Shown here in pieces: positions 1-12,978 of a stretch of DNA of 64,000 bases; the stretch's first letter is position 1; each line of letters begins with the position of its first letter. The notes under the pieces were generated by a model, which saw nothing but the letters and a program-made list of their open reading frames with translations, searched no databases and was not told the DNA's origin. Source of the DNA: Montifringilla adamsi (lineage: Eukaryota; Chordata; Aves; Passeriformes; Passeridae); contig JAGGNK010007448.1 in assembly GCA_017590115.1 (NCBI GenBank), forward strand, positions 2,892,815-2,956,814, given 5' to 3'. A program made the translations under genes and the position numbers.

Positions 1-344
1 AGGCACCCTCACAAACTGCCTTCCCCAGTGGGAAGGAGCCAAGGTTTCCTATTTCCTTAGTGACTTCCAACTTATGAAGCTCCCACAACAAAACAAGGTT
101 TCTTTCAACAGTACCCAACTACTTCCACCAGCTCTGGCCATCAGCCTTGCCTTACAGCTCACCCACTGCCCAGCCTCTCTGGTCCACACTGATTTTCCTC
201 ATGTCTGCTTTTGTTTTTCTCCAGCTTTAATGTTATACAAGTCCCAGGTTTTGCTCTTATTTCAGGATTTCTGTGTTTCACATCCAGCTGTCCACTGGCC
301 AGCACACCCCCTCAATCAGCAAAAACAGACAGCCATGGTCTCTG
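1..344. other. Unique noncoding DNA, no gene seen
   Basis: Short frames are present on both strands but none looks like a known protein or has convincing splice sites. No repeat family was recognised before the CR1 fragment that begins near 345. Confidence 0.6.
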
Positions 345-533
345 AGAATCCCAAAAAGTCCTGAGCTGAGAGGGCCTCACAAAGATCGCCCAGCCCGGCC
401 CCTGTCCCTGCCCAGACCCCCCAACAAGCCCACCCTGGGCATCCCTGGCAGCGCTGTCCAAAGGCTCCTGGAGCTCTGGCAGCCTCGGGGCCGTGCCCAT
501 TCCCTGGGGAGCCTGGGCAGTGCCAGCACCCTC
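345..533 (-). mobile_element. CR1-J2-like LINE 3'-end fragment
   Basis: Read on the minus strand this is the 3' end of a CR1 non-LTR retrotransposon, 5'-truncated as is usual for CR1. Its GC-rich core (about 408-530) is identical over roughly 116 nt to the plus-strand copies at 8452-8672 and 48740-49085. On the minus strand it ends with the CR1-type tail GGCCCTCTCAGCTCAGGA followed by a degenerate GGATTCTC. The short frames on both strands here are products of GC-rich repeat sequence, not genes. The subfamily name is from memory. Confidence 0.85.
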
Positions 534-3390
534 TGTCTGTGGTCTGCATCACAAAACTGGGCTTTCAGAGATGGTCAGAACTTACAGCTCCTCTTGTAGC
601 TGGGAAAAGTTGAAGACTAAAGGGAGAAGAATAACTCTAGGTTTGTAATAATCGCATAATTAGTGATGGATTTAAGCTATGAAACAACTCAGACTTAAAC
701 TATGAAACTGTTCAGAAGCTGCAGTCTAAAAGCCTACTGCTATTCTCTGAGGACCAATATCACTCAGTGGATTATGTCTCTAGAACTTATATACATGACA
801 AAATATCAAAGGGTTTCTTCCCATTCAGATTCTACTTAAGATATCAGTAAAAGCCAGCATTTCTGTTAACAACAGAAAAACAAAAAGCTCTGTGCTTTTC
901 TCACGGAGAAAGTGTTACTGGTGCTCTCTAAGAGCCTTCCCAGGGTTGCTTTTAGAAAACAAAACTAATCTAACTTTACTTTAGCCACTAATTCCATTGT
1001 CCTAGAAAGAAGCAGCATTAGTAGTAAATTACTACTTCTATCTGGGGACTTGTCTGGATCAATTTTCTGTTAAAACACAACTTGTGCAGCACAGAAGCCT
1101 GCCACTTCCACTTAAGTACCACTTAAGTCTTCTAATAATATTGTGACAGGGGTTTGTGTGCCCAGAAAAACACACAAATAAACCCGCGAGCTGCAAGTGA
1201 AGAATTCAGAGCAGCTGAGCTGACTAAGAACAGCCTGCAGCTCTCCCCAAAATGGAGAAATAGATCCTTGTTGCTGGGCTCTGCTGTTTGCTGGTGCAAT
1301 TCAGACATTTCACCTGGAGGGAGAACTTAGGTGTAGATAAATTAGGTTAATTCCTAAATGAAAAAATGATTAATGAAAGTTAACTCCTTAATGAAAAGAT
1401 TTCCTGCAAATGCATGCAGTGGTCACACAGCAAAATATATCCCACTTTGAGAGGTTTGACTCAATGAACTCATTGAAAGGTTCTGTCACCTTACCCAGCT
1501 GGTCATCAGCTGTGGATAATTATCTAGAGAAGCCTTTTGGCTTGGTAAATCAGGACAAGAAGTAGGAGAACACTTTGGATGGAGAGGCAAAGCTGACCAG
1601 ACAAGGCCTCCGTCATGGTCAAGCAATGCTGTTCCACCAGTGAAAAAAAGTTTCATTTTCTGGCCAAGCCATGGAAGTCACTGTTTTCACAGTCAATATT
1701 TATGTACATAATTCTATGAAACAGGAAGTCTCCAGTTTACCTCCTCAATTTTGTTTCTACTTCTGTACGTCCTCTCCCCTCCCACCTTTGGTTTGTTTTC
1801 CCTCATAAGTCTTGTATTTTCTTCTCTGCTAATAAAATAAACAAGAAAAGACAGAGCAGCTTGTGACTTTGTCAAGCTTTCCAAAACTTGAGTTCCATGA
1901 CAGTCCAAAATGAAAGAGAATCTTTTTCAACCTAAAAATCCTTGGAGAAGCTTTCCAAGCCTGGGATCAGCAGGCATTATTGTGCCAAGCAAGGTAACAA
2001 GAGGCACATAGAAGGCACTTCCTTCAGCTTCTCATATCATCAGCTCCAGAGGGAAATGAGGCTTTTCCTTACACATCCAGCAGCCTGGCAGGGCAGGAAA
2101 CTGAGCCAGGCTGCTCAAGGGGGAAGAATCAGCCCTTGGAGAAGGGGACTGGGCAGGGCTGTTCTCAAGAGGGAAATGCAGGAGTTGTCTGAGCTCCTTT
2201 TCTGATGCTCCTACGTGCTGCTCTCACCCTGAGGATGGGCTGTTCCCACCCTTCCCCACTCAGGCATGCCCAAGGTTGCACAAGTATCCTGGAGGCTTCA
2301 AGCTGGAAGGAGAAAGAGGGAGGGCAGGATGACTTATGAATAGAGCTATTCACCAGATCCCACCGTGGGCACTCTGCTCAGCGTGGAACAGCAGCTGGGC
2401 TCTCCAACCCAACCACAGATGGAGGCTCTGCCAAAAGAGATGCTGAGAAAGGGGAAAAAATACCTCCTGGTTAATTTGTATTTAATCAAAGTCAGCTTCT
2501 GCCAAGCATCACACCATGAGGCTTCAGATGCCTCTCTGTCTTGAGCAGTGGACTTTGCTGTTGATAACCAGACCTGGATTGTTTTTTTTTTCCCATGTAA
2601 AAAGAAAAGGAGCCCTAGGACAACCAGAACCAGATTAATGCCAAGCTGTGGGAGTAGCTGTGGACAATTCTATTTTTAATTCAGAATGTCAATCTGTTCT
2701 CTGGTTTGAGAGCTGAAGCCAAAAAAGACAGCACACTAATGTCAGGGTGCCTGAAATTTAAAGGGCAGTAAACCCAGAAGCAGTATGTAAAAGCCTGAGA
2801 TGTTTATCAAGAACAGTTTGATCCCAAAGGATTTTCATTTCAGTTGAGAAATAAGCCATAAAGGAATTAAGTGATTTGTACAACTCAAATGCTTCACCGA
2901 GGCATGAAGAGCCAGGGAAGCAGATTGCCCAAGCACACAGCTCCTTCACCTCTTGCATGTCTGAGCAACACCCCTGAAAGACATCATGTTCCTTGAGCAG
3001 CCCCTATTCTCCCCAGAATTTCTGCATTTCTCGCCGAAGTCAGGCTCTTTTGAACCTTCAAGAGCTGAAAGTTCAGCTGTTGGTGAGATGTGAACAACTG
3101 TGCTGCACGAAGCTCAGAGGGACTTGTCGTGGCCTTTGGGGACTGAGACATCTGCTGCCTTGTGCAAGCTCAGCTACCACGAGAATGATTTATGAATTTC
3201 CTTTGCCTAAAAGAATAGATTAATCAGGCTATTTCCAGGGGATATATGGACAGTGCCAAAATGCCAAATATTTTTCCTACAGAAAAGTTCAATGCAGAGC
3301 TGGGAGTCACTGCCACAGCCCAGGAGCTTCTCAGATGTGGCCACATTTCTCTTCACAGAGAAAAGCAAGGCACAACTTCCCAAGAATATT
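534..3390. other. Unique noncoding DNA, no gene seen
   Basis: No recognisable exon, RNA gene or repeat family. A 10-bp direct repeat CCACTTAAGT occurs twice around 1111-1130. All frames are under 90 codons and have no homology that I recognise. Confidence 0.55.
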
Positions 3391-3748
3391 TCTGGGATTC
3401 ACATCCTCTGAACCTCAGAGAAAGAAAAAAAACAATGCTTATCTCATTTACTGCTCCTGTGTTGTTCACAAGTGGAATGCATTGTGGAAGATTATTTAAC
3501 TGAAGGGAATTGCTTGATTGGATTCTGGAGTGAGTGTTTTGATTCACTGACCAATTGAATCCATGTGTCTGTGGGGACTGTTGGCTGACAGTCACGAGAT
3601 TCTGTACAGTCAAGTGCAGTTGGGTGCTTGTGCAGATTCAGTTTAGATGTAATGTAATATAGTGTAATATAGTATAATAAAGTAATTAATTAAGATGGAG
3701 TCAGATGCATCATTTCTCCCTGCCACAGGGGTTGCTTTGATTCCAATA
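3391..3748 (+). mobile_element. Solo LTR, family A (diverged copy)
   Basis: This is an endogenous retrovirus LTR of the same family as 16108-16526 and 28232-28665. Shared marks are the start (GGGATTCACATCCTCTGAAC), a TTATCTCATTT block, an AT-rich stretch of TATAGTATAATA-type repeats, the AATAAA signal at 3676-3681, and the GATGGAGTCAG tail motif. It is more diverged than the other two copies: the opening TG has become TC, and the 3' end reads CCAATA. AATATT occurs at both flanks (3385-3390, 3745-3750), but the downstream copy overlaps the expected LTR end, so the target duplication is unresolved. No internal retroviral region is attached. Confidence 0.8.
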
Positions 3749-5402
3749 TTCATATCCAGCTCATCTGGGAAGACCTTGCCCTAAAGTACTATCATTATAT
3801 TTTGCAAAGTCCAGACTTAAAGATTCAAATAAATTTTCCTTGGAAAAATCTGGTTAGCTCGGATAGCTAAGTGACTGAAGTGTGATCTAAGCAGAGCTGC
3901 TCCTATTCCCTGTTTATTGTGCTGCAATAGAACCAGTTTTATCCAAAGTGAGCAAATTGTGAGCTGGCAGCAAACAAAAACTGCTACCTAATAATTCAGA
4001 TATGTCCTGTCTGCATACCAGAATGGTCCATACACACCTGGCCAAGGTCCCAAGCCCTTTTAGGGTGTCCAGCTTAACACTGAAGCTCTTTAGAAGATTT
4101 CAAAGAGCTTGAGAGCAAATGTCAACACTGGAAACCACAAACTGATGCACCTTTAGCCACTCCAGGATTTCCAGTTGTATTGTTACCACTTCACTTCTGA
4201 TCATGGTTCAGCTGAAAAACCCTGAACCAGAGTTCTAGACAAACAGTTTCAATTTGAGCTGTATTTTTTTTTAATAAGAAAGTTAAGCTTGGACAGCAGA
4301 AGCATGTGCTTAAGAAGCCAAAATCCTAAGCCATCCCCTACAATATCTCATGTCATACCCTGGATGCAGTCAGGAGCCAGGGATAGAGCATTTGAAGGAA
4401 TTGGTAAAGATCTACAGGACTAGAAGATGGTGAATTTCCATCTCTAGATGGGGGATTTATTATAACAGGCTTCTGGCAAGGAATTTACCTCTTAGGAGAA
4501 AAAAACCTTGAGGTAAAATGTCTCCAGAGGTTTCCTAGTGAGGATGTGGGGTATAGGAAATTACTGCACAAGCAGACACAAGCTCCCACTCTGGAGGTTT
4601 GTCCAGTGAAAATCAGCTTCCAGCATGAAAGCCAGAGGTGGTTCTGCAGCTCAGATCCTTGAGCTGCTCCCTGCACTGAGCTGCAGCCCCAGCCCCAGGG
4701 CAGGCAGCTCTAATTAGCACAGCCCAGATGGACCCGGGCCTCCCATCAGATGGTTCATGACCCAGAACACAAACAGCTTCAACAAAGTACTAATTCCACT
4801 TCAAAAGGCACGGCCTTTAATGAATTTATACAAGCCTTGGGGCTACAATTACCATCCAAATATTGCTGGTCTGAAAAAAAAAAAAAGGAGGAAGTGAAGG
4901 AGGGAGGGGGTAGCAGTAGGGTAAATCATAGCCAGGATCACTGGCACCAGACTTAAACTTGGTCTGGTGGTTGGGACAGGGAAGCTGCTGGGGGAATAAT
5001 GCAGGACTGCTGTAAAACCTCATTGCAGCTTCACCAAAAGTGCAATATTGCAGCACTGCAGGCAGATTGGAGCTGTCAAAAACATGAGTGGGGCTCAAGA
5101 AGCGTTTAAGACAAAAAATGACACAGCTGAGAAAATGCCTCCCCTGGGTCTTTTGCTCCCTGAGTGAAGGGAAAACACCTCTGCAGGTGATGTCAGAGAA
5201 GAGCCCAAGGCAGCACAGCTGAGCAGGGTCATTGCCTGGGGCCCCAGCCCTCTTTCTGCCAGGGACAGACCAGCAGAGATGTTTAGCTGGCAGGCAGCAG
5301 GGTCAGCACCTGATGAGAAAAGAGCAGAAGCACTGAGGAGAACCAAGGTCTCTGCCTACTCTGCCACTTCCTGATCTATGTCATAAAGGCAAATTTTTGT
5401 CT
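3749..5402. other. Unique noncoding DNA; conserved-looking segment 4690-4870
   Basis: No gene or repeat was recognised. The segment 4690-4870 has TAATTA-type homeodomain-like sites and an even composition, unlike its surroundings, and could be a conserved noncoding element. This is an impression, not a measurement. A 12-A tract lies near 4874-4886. Confidence 0.4.
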
Positions 5403-5772
5403 TAGAATCACAGAATCACTGAGGTTGGGAAAGACCTCCATGATAAATGAGTCTAACGTGTGACTGACCCTCACCTTGTCACCAGCCCACTGCACTGAGT
5501 GTCCTTTAAGACCTCCAGGGATGGGGACTCCACCACCTCCCTGGGCAGCCCCTTCCAATCCCTGAGCACCCTTTCCATGGGGAAATTTGTGCTGATGTCC
5601 ATCCTGAGCCCTCCCTGGTCCAGCCTGAACCGTTCCCTCTCCTCCTGTCCCTGTTCCTGGGAGCACAGCCCGACCCCCTGGCTGTCCCCTCCTGTCAGGA
5701 GTTGTGCAGAGCCACAAGGTCCCCCCTGAGCCTCCTTTTCTCCAAGCTGAGGTACCAGGCAGGAGAACAGGC
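5403..5772 (-). mobile_element. CR1 LINE 3' end, CR1-Y/C-like
   Basis: On the plus strand this starts with the complement of the CR1 tail (GAATCACAGAATCACTGAGG, TTGGGAAAGACC). It continues through the characteristic TCCAGGGATGGGGACTCCACC and CCTGGGCAGCC blocks to TCCAAGCTGA. The element therefore lies on the minus strand and is 5'-truncated, ending near the end of ORF2 or in the 3' UTR. Several overlapping frames of 76-117 codons here are by-products of the repeat. Confidence 0.9.
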
Positions 5773-8162
5773 CAGAAACCTCGTGGAGGTGATGAAAGTA
5801 AAGCTTAAATCCTGGGAACAGCAAGACCAGTGCAGGCAGAGTGAAGGATTAAATACCAGCAGATGCTGTCAAACAACTCCTAAGTCTTACTGAGTATGAA
5901 ATTTTAGCATCACTCTTCTGGGATGCTGCAGCTGGCCCTCAGTGGATGGCAGGTTTAGAGCCCATCTGTCCATAAAAATGTTTCTTCCCAATGCTGCTCA
6001 GGAATGTTTGCCTTGTAAGGTAAAGACAAGCAGGAGAAAACAGCTGTTAAATGCAAAGGATTAATTGCACTCAGAAGGTTCTGAATTGTCTGTATGGGCA
6101 CAGCAGGTCTAACAAGGTACTGAGGAGAGAGCTGCTGGTGAGGCTGGTTTTACATTCAGGAAACAAAAAAAGCCAAATTCTATCCATGTATGGAAGGAAC
6201 TTCACTACCTGCTCCTCTCCAAGGCAGGGCTAAGATGGGCTGCTGGTGAATGCATCTCTTTTTCTTTCCTATTTACATCATATTTTATCCCTACATTGTT
6301 TTAAAGAAAAACTTCCCTAAATTCCTGGTCTCTGGTTGCTTGGCTTGCCTTCCTTTTCATTGGAGAGCCCTGAGAACTGCAGAGCTGTGTCCATAACATG
6401 TTCAGTGATCTCTCTGTAAGGTCACTAATAGTCCAGCCATTCCTCTGCCTCAGCAAATTGCATTTCCCGTATCAGCTTCACTTTCTTTCTACTAGACTCG
6501 AACAAAATTTGGCCTCAAATTACAGGGATTACCCCCAATTTAATTTCTGTTAATTTTTTACACCATCCCTATTAATGCAAGCCTTGCCTACCACAGTATT
6601 GGATGTGTTCAACTATTGAACACTCATACCAATTTCACCAGCAGAAAATAAAAATTATTTGTTCTTGAAAAAAAATTACAAATAAATTTAATTTATTCTT
6701 AAATTAAAATCAAGATACGGAAAATAAGGTGGAAACCCTCAATCCCACTGAAAATACACACAAAATGATGACTTTAAGTCATTTAAGTCCCAAGCAATAG
6801 CCACACTTTCTCCAAGCTCACAGGTATGGATATCCACAGATATGGAATCCTTTCAGACTGCTCAGGGGCCTAAAATCAGCCATGTACTCAAAGTTGGTAA
6901 TAAGAGACACCACAAAATATTTCACACTTTTCATGAAAACAGCAGAGAAAAATGTACAAACTCCTGTCAATCAGGCACCAGGCAACGTTTCCTGCTGCAA
7001 AGGATCCCACAGCAGGATCAGGGGCAATCCACAGGCTGCTCCCTGCACATCCATGGCAGATGGGATTGCCCAGGGTGGGCACTGCACACTTTTAACCCTT
7101 GTACCAAATCACAAAATATCTGCAGGGGTCAGAAACAAGGCATTGTCTTTCAAGACATTATTACACTCTGCATCTGATCAACACACCATGGCCTGAAATA
7201 GCTCACAAAGCTGGCTGACTCAAAGATAAATTTTCTAAAAAAGCCCTTTATAAAGGCACATGCCTTTGTCAGACTCTTCCTGGTTGCAGTGCACATCTCC
7301 CAGGACTGTTCTTTATGAAGACAAAAGCAAATAGAACGTTGGCAGGAATCCCACCCAGCCTGTATCTGTCCAAATCATCAGCTATGTTTTTGATTAGCTG
7401 CAGTTTAGACAGCCAACCTCAACATTCTGAACAAGGCAGAGTTGTTTTAAAGATGCTCTGCAAGCAGAGGGAGAGAAAGACAAACCATTCAGAAGCAAGG
7501 GCAGCGTGGTCAGGGAAGGCTCCCGGGATCTTGATGGAAAAAGAAAGTATTTGGTGTCTTCAGCGCTCAAAAACTACTTGGCAAGGTGGGGAAATGAACA
7601 GAGCTCTTCCTGTAAAGCTGGGGGATTTTTCTTTTCTTATTTTGGAACAAAACCAGCATTGGTCTTTGTATTTGCCCTTGAAACTGTGCAAGACCTCTTT
7701 GATCAAGAGTTTCTCTTTGCTTTGTCTCCTTTAGTGTTGTCAAACCCTGTCTTTTATTCATAAAACTCTGCTTATTTCTGCAAGAGCAAGCAAGGGGCTC
7801 ACATGTCCCTGAGAGCACAGAAAAGAGGTGGTGTGAAAGTCTAAAGCACTTGGAAGAGGTAAGAAAAACGCACCTCCAGGAGAATGAGGAGGTGAGTGCT
7901 ACATGTTGGATGCTCTTTACTCCCCAAAGCTCAGATCTCATCTTCTATGAAAAGGTTTAAATCCACATTATGACTAAAGATTAGTGAAATAATTTCCTTT
8001 TAAAGGAACTGGCAACACCTTGTTCTGAGTTTAATTCTTCTTCTAGACTATATCTAGTGTGGGTAAAGCACAGGAGAAGACTTGCGCTGCTTGCAAGGTC
8101 TGATGTTAATGATGGATGTGAAAGAATGGCAGCATTGAACGGTGTAGGGGGAAAAAGAACAT
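5773..8162. other. Unique noncoding DNA, no gene seen
   Basis: AT-rich around 6500-6760, otherwise unremarkable. The longest frame (139 codons, 7315-7734) has no recognisable domain and no convincing splice sites. No RNA gene was recognised. Confidence 0.55.
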
Positions 8163-8334
8163 TGGAATCATGGAATGGCTTGAGTTAGAAGAAGGCTTAA
8201 AGACCAACCAGTTTCAACTACTTGCCATGGGCAGGGATACCTCCCACTGTCCCAGGCTGCTCCAAGCCCTGTTCAGCCTGGCCTTGGGCACTGCCAGGGA
8301 TCCAGGGGCAGCCACAGCTGCTCTGGGCAGAAAC
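8163..8334 (-). mobile_element. CR1 LINE 3'-end fragment
   Basis: The plus strand shows the reverse of a CR1 3' end: GGAATCATGGAATGGCTTGA, then CCATGGGCAGGGATACCTCC, then the GCCTGGCCTTGGGCACTGCC block. The element is on the minus strand and about 170 bp long. It lies about 120 bp from an oppositely oriented CR1-J2-like copy. Confidence 0.9.
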
Positions 8335-8451
8335 TCTTTGCACTCACAGTGGTGACCAATCAAGTAGAATCTCAAAAGATTAAAAAGCTCTCAATCAATC
8401 TTAGAAGAGGCTAAAAATCTAAGGCAGAGAACTGGATGTGTGAGGGAGGAA

Positions 8452-8672
8452 GATCTCACCTCAGAGCACGGCTGGGGCTGGGCCAGGGCAGCTCAGGCGC
8501 GAGCTCAGGGCAAGGTTCTTCCCCCAGAGGGTGCTGGCACTGCCCAGGCTCCCCAGGGAATGGGCACGGCCCCGAGGCTGCCAGAGCTCCAGGAGCCTTT
8601 GGACAGCGCTGCCAGGGATGCCCAGGGTGGGCTTGTTGGGGAGTCTGGGCAGGGCCATCCCTGGCCAAGTTA
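8452..8672 (+). mobile_element. CR1-J2-like LINE fragment
   Basis: GC-rich CR1 segment on the plus strand. Its central 8511-8640 stretch is identical to 48887-49010 and to the reverse complement of 408-530, apart from one change in the G run near 8640. The final tail motif seen in the copy at 48740-49085 is missing here, so this copy is also cut or diverged at its 3' end. Confidence 0.85.
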
Positions 8673-10485
8673 CTGAGCTGGGAACCCCAAACCTCAAAGC
8701 ATCAGCACAGCCCACCCCTACAGTGGCAAGAGATGCACAGATGAGAGCAGTGATTTAACTGCCCAGGCCCTGCAGAGGAGTGACCAACACTCATCACAAA
8801 GTGATAAATGTTAAATACTCCTGTTTTTTCTGAAAGCACTAGGGACTGGCCATTTAATGAAACACAGACATTCCTAGATATTCATCTCACTTCTTTCTCT
8901 TCACTGATCACTTTCATTTTACAGCATAGAAGCAACCTAAATGCCCCAACACCTGAATTAAATTTAGGATCTGGAGCTGAGTTCAGCCACTCTAAAAAAG
9001 CTTTTAACAAGGAACATTTTCTTTTTAAGAAAAGCTTCTAAAGATGGTATTAATATTTATTGGTTTTAGTAACAGGGAAAGGAGCCAGATGCATGATTTC
9101 AACATGGAGAACTCAGCCAGAGCTTTAGGGCATTTCTGAAGTGAAGCAATGGTCCCTCCAACACTCTCAGCTCCATCAGATCTGAAATTAAGTCAGGCAT
9201 CCTCTCCTGCACCCAGCACCCCTTTGAAGCAATGGGCTCTGTTCCAGCTCAATAGGCAGAAGTTTAAAGGGAAGTTTATAAAAGGTGAGAGATCTGATAT
9301 CTGCTCTTGTGCCACTGCAAATCCGTGTGTCCAGCCCTAGAGCCCTGCTGCCCTTCCTGAGCACACTCTGCTCACAAACCTGCCTGCAACGCCACCTTCT
9401 GATCCCTGATTCCAAGGAGAACAGGATTTGCTGGCAGGACAGACATTCCTTTACCATTTTATCTCGATTTCCTTCCTCCCAAGTATCAATCCTCTTGCAC
9501 AGTTGTCGCAGCAGCAGCTGCCCAACAGAAGCCCCCATCTTTGGGAGTCCTGACATCTGAGTTTTACAAGCCAGTGCTGCCCAAAAATACTGGGAACAAC
9601 TATTGGAGCATGTAATTTATTCCAAGATAACTCTACAGAAGGTGAAAATCTGACCTTCACACTGTTCATTCCTTGCTCTTCAAAACCCACAAAACCTTTC
9701 ACACTGCTTCAGACCAGAGGCTCATCCAGGCAGAGGGAAAACAAAACCTCCCTGGAAGCTCTTCCCTGCAATGCAGCATCCCCTGAAGGTATTCAGCGAT
9801 TCTTCTGAAGATTCCAAACTTAAAAAGAAAATTCATTGAAGGGGCTGGGCAGGAGAAGGAAAAGCCTATCAAGTTATAATACACCCTAAGCCAGGTACAA
9901 GCTGAGCAGGAAGGTTAGAGGTGTCCAGGAGCTGTTTGGAATCAATCCAGCACTTCCAGAATGCCCCAGGCTCTAAAAAGAGTGACACAAGAGATACCAG
10001 CAAATCCCCAGGGCTTTCCAGTAGTTCAGTCTCTGAGACTAACCTGGGTGTTGGCCTTTTGGATAACTTCTCCACTGTTCTGGCACCAGATTTTACAGGG
10101 TTTTCCAGAAATGACTTGCTTTGTTTGAAAAACCAGCAGTCAGACCAAACAAAGTAACTGGAAGCAACATCTTCTTTGTGCAAAGTGATGAGTCAGCCAC
10201 TGGATTTCAATACTCAAAAATATTGGATTTGGTGAGTGCTTCTTGAATTTAACACCTGGGTGTGTTCAGAAGAGAAGCATTTTTCAAGAAAAGGGAGTTT
10301 GCCAGACGTGAGTGATGAGGTACTGCTGGGGCTGATGAAATATGTCTGAGTCAGGTAAAGAAGCAGAAGGGTCCCACAGAAGGGAGCCCTGACAAGTGAA
10401 ATTGAGAGGTGAGATAAAAACACCTCCACATGCTCACAAGTGAGGCCACAAGCACTTAAGAAAAAGGCACACCCTTACATCATTT

Positions 10486-10560
10486 CTCCCCAATATTATC
10501 CAAAATACAGATTTTCCCCCAATATTATCCAAAATCCAAATTTCCCCTCAATAATTCCCC
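10486..10560. repeat. 29-bp tandem repeat, two copies plus a partial
   Basis: CAATATTATCCAAAAT occurs at 10491 and again at 10520, inside units that begin with a C-run and end with an AGATTT or AAATTT string. A degenerate third unit (CCCCTCAATAATTCCCC) follows. This looks like a short minisatellite. Confidence 0.75.
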
Positions 10561-11519
10561 AGGTTTGATGCTGTTTGCTGTTTCATGAGCCAGCTGCACA
10601 GGCTGTTTTCTGCACCCCAAACCTCCCTGAGCTGCCTCACACTGCTGCTGAGTTATTGTGGCTTCTGCTCTGCAAACAGGCTGTTTACAAGGGGAATGAA
10701 GTTTGTAAACTTTTTGATTTCCACTGAACTGTTTTTCTTCTCACTCTGCAGCTCCTCAGAATCCAATGATGTGTGTTTGCATGCTGGCCTACCCCTCCTT
10801 GGAGATTATTCCCAGAAGTTGCACACTTTAGAGTCTTTCTTCCTTGAAGTTTTCTATGTAAAACTGAAGATTAAGCAGTTTGTTTCTCCCTCTAATTGAT
10901 GTTTACTTTCTGTTGCTTCACACACATCAGTATTTCCTTCAGCCCCTCAGAGCAGCATGAAGAATTAGTAATTCTGACATGAGGAGTCACAAGTCTCTTA
11001 TTTACACTGAGGCACACACACGTCACTCATTTGCAGCTCTCTGGTAAAAAAAGAGAAATCAAAAAAGGCCCATTGAATAAACAAAGTGTCCAGTAGCATA
11101 AATATTTCGCCTCCAGGGCTTCAGAATGTTTGACTGTGAGATAAGAAGCAGCTGTCAGTGCTTTCCACAGCCTTCAGTGGGAGCAAGAGATGTGGTTCTT
11201 CAGACCTAGAAATGTTCTGCTTGCTCAGGGGATGGTTCCCTGTTCCTTCCCTGCCCAGGCATCACCAACCACAGTAAGCAGGCACAGAAATGCAATTTTT
11301 AGGTGTACCCACACTGAGACATGGCAGGTTCTTTGAGCTCTAAGGATCAGCTTTCTGAATGACTTCACTACAGGGATAAATTACTCTTCCCTATGCCAAA
11401 TAAACCAGATTTAATGAAATATGTGAGCAAGATGAAAGTTAACAACTGGCACAAGATTTAAGGGCAGTAAGGAAACCCACAGGATAATGTAGCAATTCTT
11501 TGCACAGCCCCCACTATCC

Positions 11520-11541
11520 AAAAAAAAAAAAAAAAAAAAAA
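11520..11541. repeat. Poly-A tract, 22 nt
   Basis: Uninterrupted A homopolymer. No retroposon body was recognised upstream, so it is either a plain homopolymer or the tail of an unrecognised retrocopy. Confidence 0.85.
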
Positions 11542-12871
11542 GTGATACAGCTCAAAGAAAAGCAAGATTACACCCCTAAGAAGTAGCACTCTTCTCATAA
11601 GCCAATGTAAATGCCATGAGCAGAAATAAATTAAACTCTTTCCTCTCTCAAAATTGATTTACCACCAAGAAAATATTCTGAAGACTTAAAAGAAGCCTTA
11701 CTCATTTTCATGCATCTCCTCTGCTTCATCCTATGCTACTGATGGGGGCAAAGGCAGCCAAGTTTTCTTCAGGTCTGTTGGAAATAACTTCAGCTGTCTC
11801 CTCCCTGCCACAGCCATGTCATTTACTCTGGGACTCTGATAGCTTGGAGCTGTAGCTGGTAATTTTAACCAGACATTTTATGACTAAGTTCATTTTTGCC
11901 CAAACACACACACAGGCTGAATTTTCATTAAGGATTCATCTAGAAAGTGTGAACAAGCCTGGGGCATTTGGGTCACAGCAGCAGTGATGTAGCCTGGCAA
12001 ATAAATGATAAAATAGTTCTGAAGCACCAATTCTGCCTCTTCAGACAGCAGCCACTTACCCAGTGTGCTCATCTCCAGTTTGGGAGAAGTGATCATTGTT
12101 TTCCTTGGCCTTGAAGTCATCCAGTAAATGCTATTTTCTTATTTTTGTTACAGACTTCAAAGACAAATTGTTCTAGAACTCCCCAGTTTTCAAATCAGAG
12201 GCTCAAAACCAACAAGTGTCTTTTCAGCTTCAGCTTGGAACAATTTTTCCTTTTCCCTGTTTGCATCTCCAATTCCTTCTTCAAGCCTGCTGTGTTCATA
12301 CCATCCATTCCTACAAACCAAACCCTTACTTCTTCACTAATTGGGTAAAAACTGGTTGTGTTGAGGTTTCTCCATGAAGTATTTCATAACCATGAAGTAA
12401 TGAGTAAATCTTGATCCAGGTGGGAGGCAGAGAGGCTGATCATGTACAGCTTATATCAGAATCAAGCTCTTTAATGCTTAGAACTGCCAAACAATCCAAA
12501 TTTACAGCCTGGTTTTGGACCCACACCTGGTGTTTAGTGCAATAGTTTACATGACTTTAAGATTTCCTAAAATCAGATTCCATGGAGATATATTCCATGC
12601 TCACTTGGAGTATCCCAGGGCCACATCCCAAACTGATTTATTGGCTTGGCTCCCTGAGATCCAAATTGCATTGCAGCACTTCCTAATGTGTGCCTGCAGA
12701 TGGGAGCAGGAGGGATGCAAACCTCTTCTCTGGTTCTTCCAGTGCCCTCCTGAGCTCTGCCAGCTGTCCTCTCTCAGGTTCCCTGCGTTCAGGATGACCT
12801 GAGAGTCCCTTCTTCCCAGCCCGGTGGTCAAAGAAAGAGTCAGAATTCTTTGGCTCTGGTTCACAAGGTTG

Positions 12872-12877
12872 TTTATT
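12872..12877 (-). terminator. Putative LTR polyadenylation signal
   Basis: AATAAA on the minus strand, in the sequence ATAATAAACAACC, downstream of the TATA box. It marks the likely R region of the LTR. Confidence 0.55.
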
Positions 12878-12970
12878 ATCTATTATCTAAAATATTTTCT
12901 CTCAGACCCACAGAGCTCTGATGTGCAGGTCTGTCAAGGGCACACTGCCTGCCCCTGGGCTGGTGTTTAC

Positions 12971-12978
12971 ATTTTATA
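12971..12978 (-). promoter_or_regulatory. Putative LTR TATA box
   Basis: TATAAAAT on the minus strand, about 100 bp upstream of the LTR's AATAAA. The position fits a retroviral core promoter in U3. Activity is not implied. Confidence 0.5.

Larger units (their letters stand above)
8673..12799. other. Unique noncoding DNA with two simple repeats
   Basis: No gene recognised. It contains the two-copy 29-bp repeat at 10486-10543 and the poly-A tract at 11520-11541, listed separately. The frame at 9188-9556 (122 codons, minus) and its neighbours show no known domain. Confidence 0.5.
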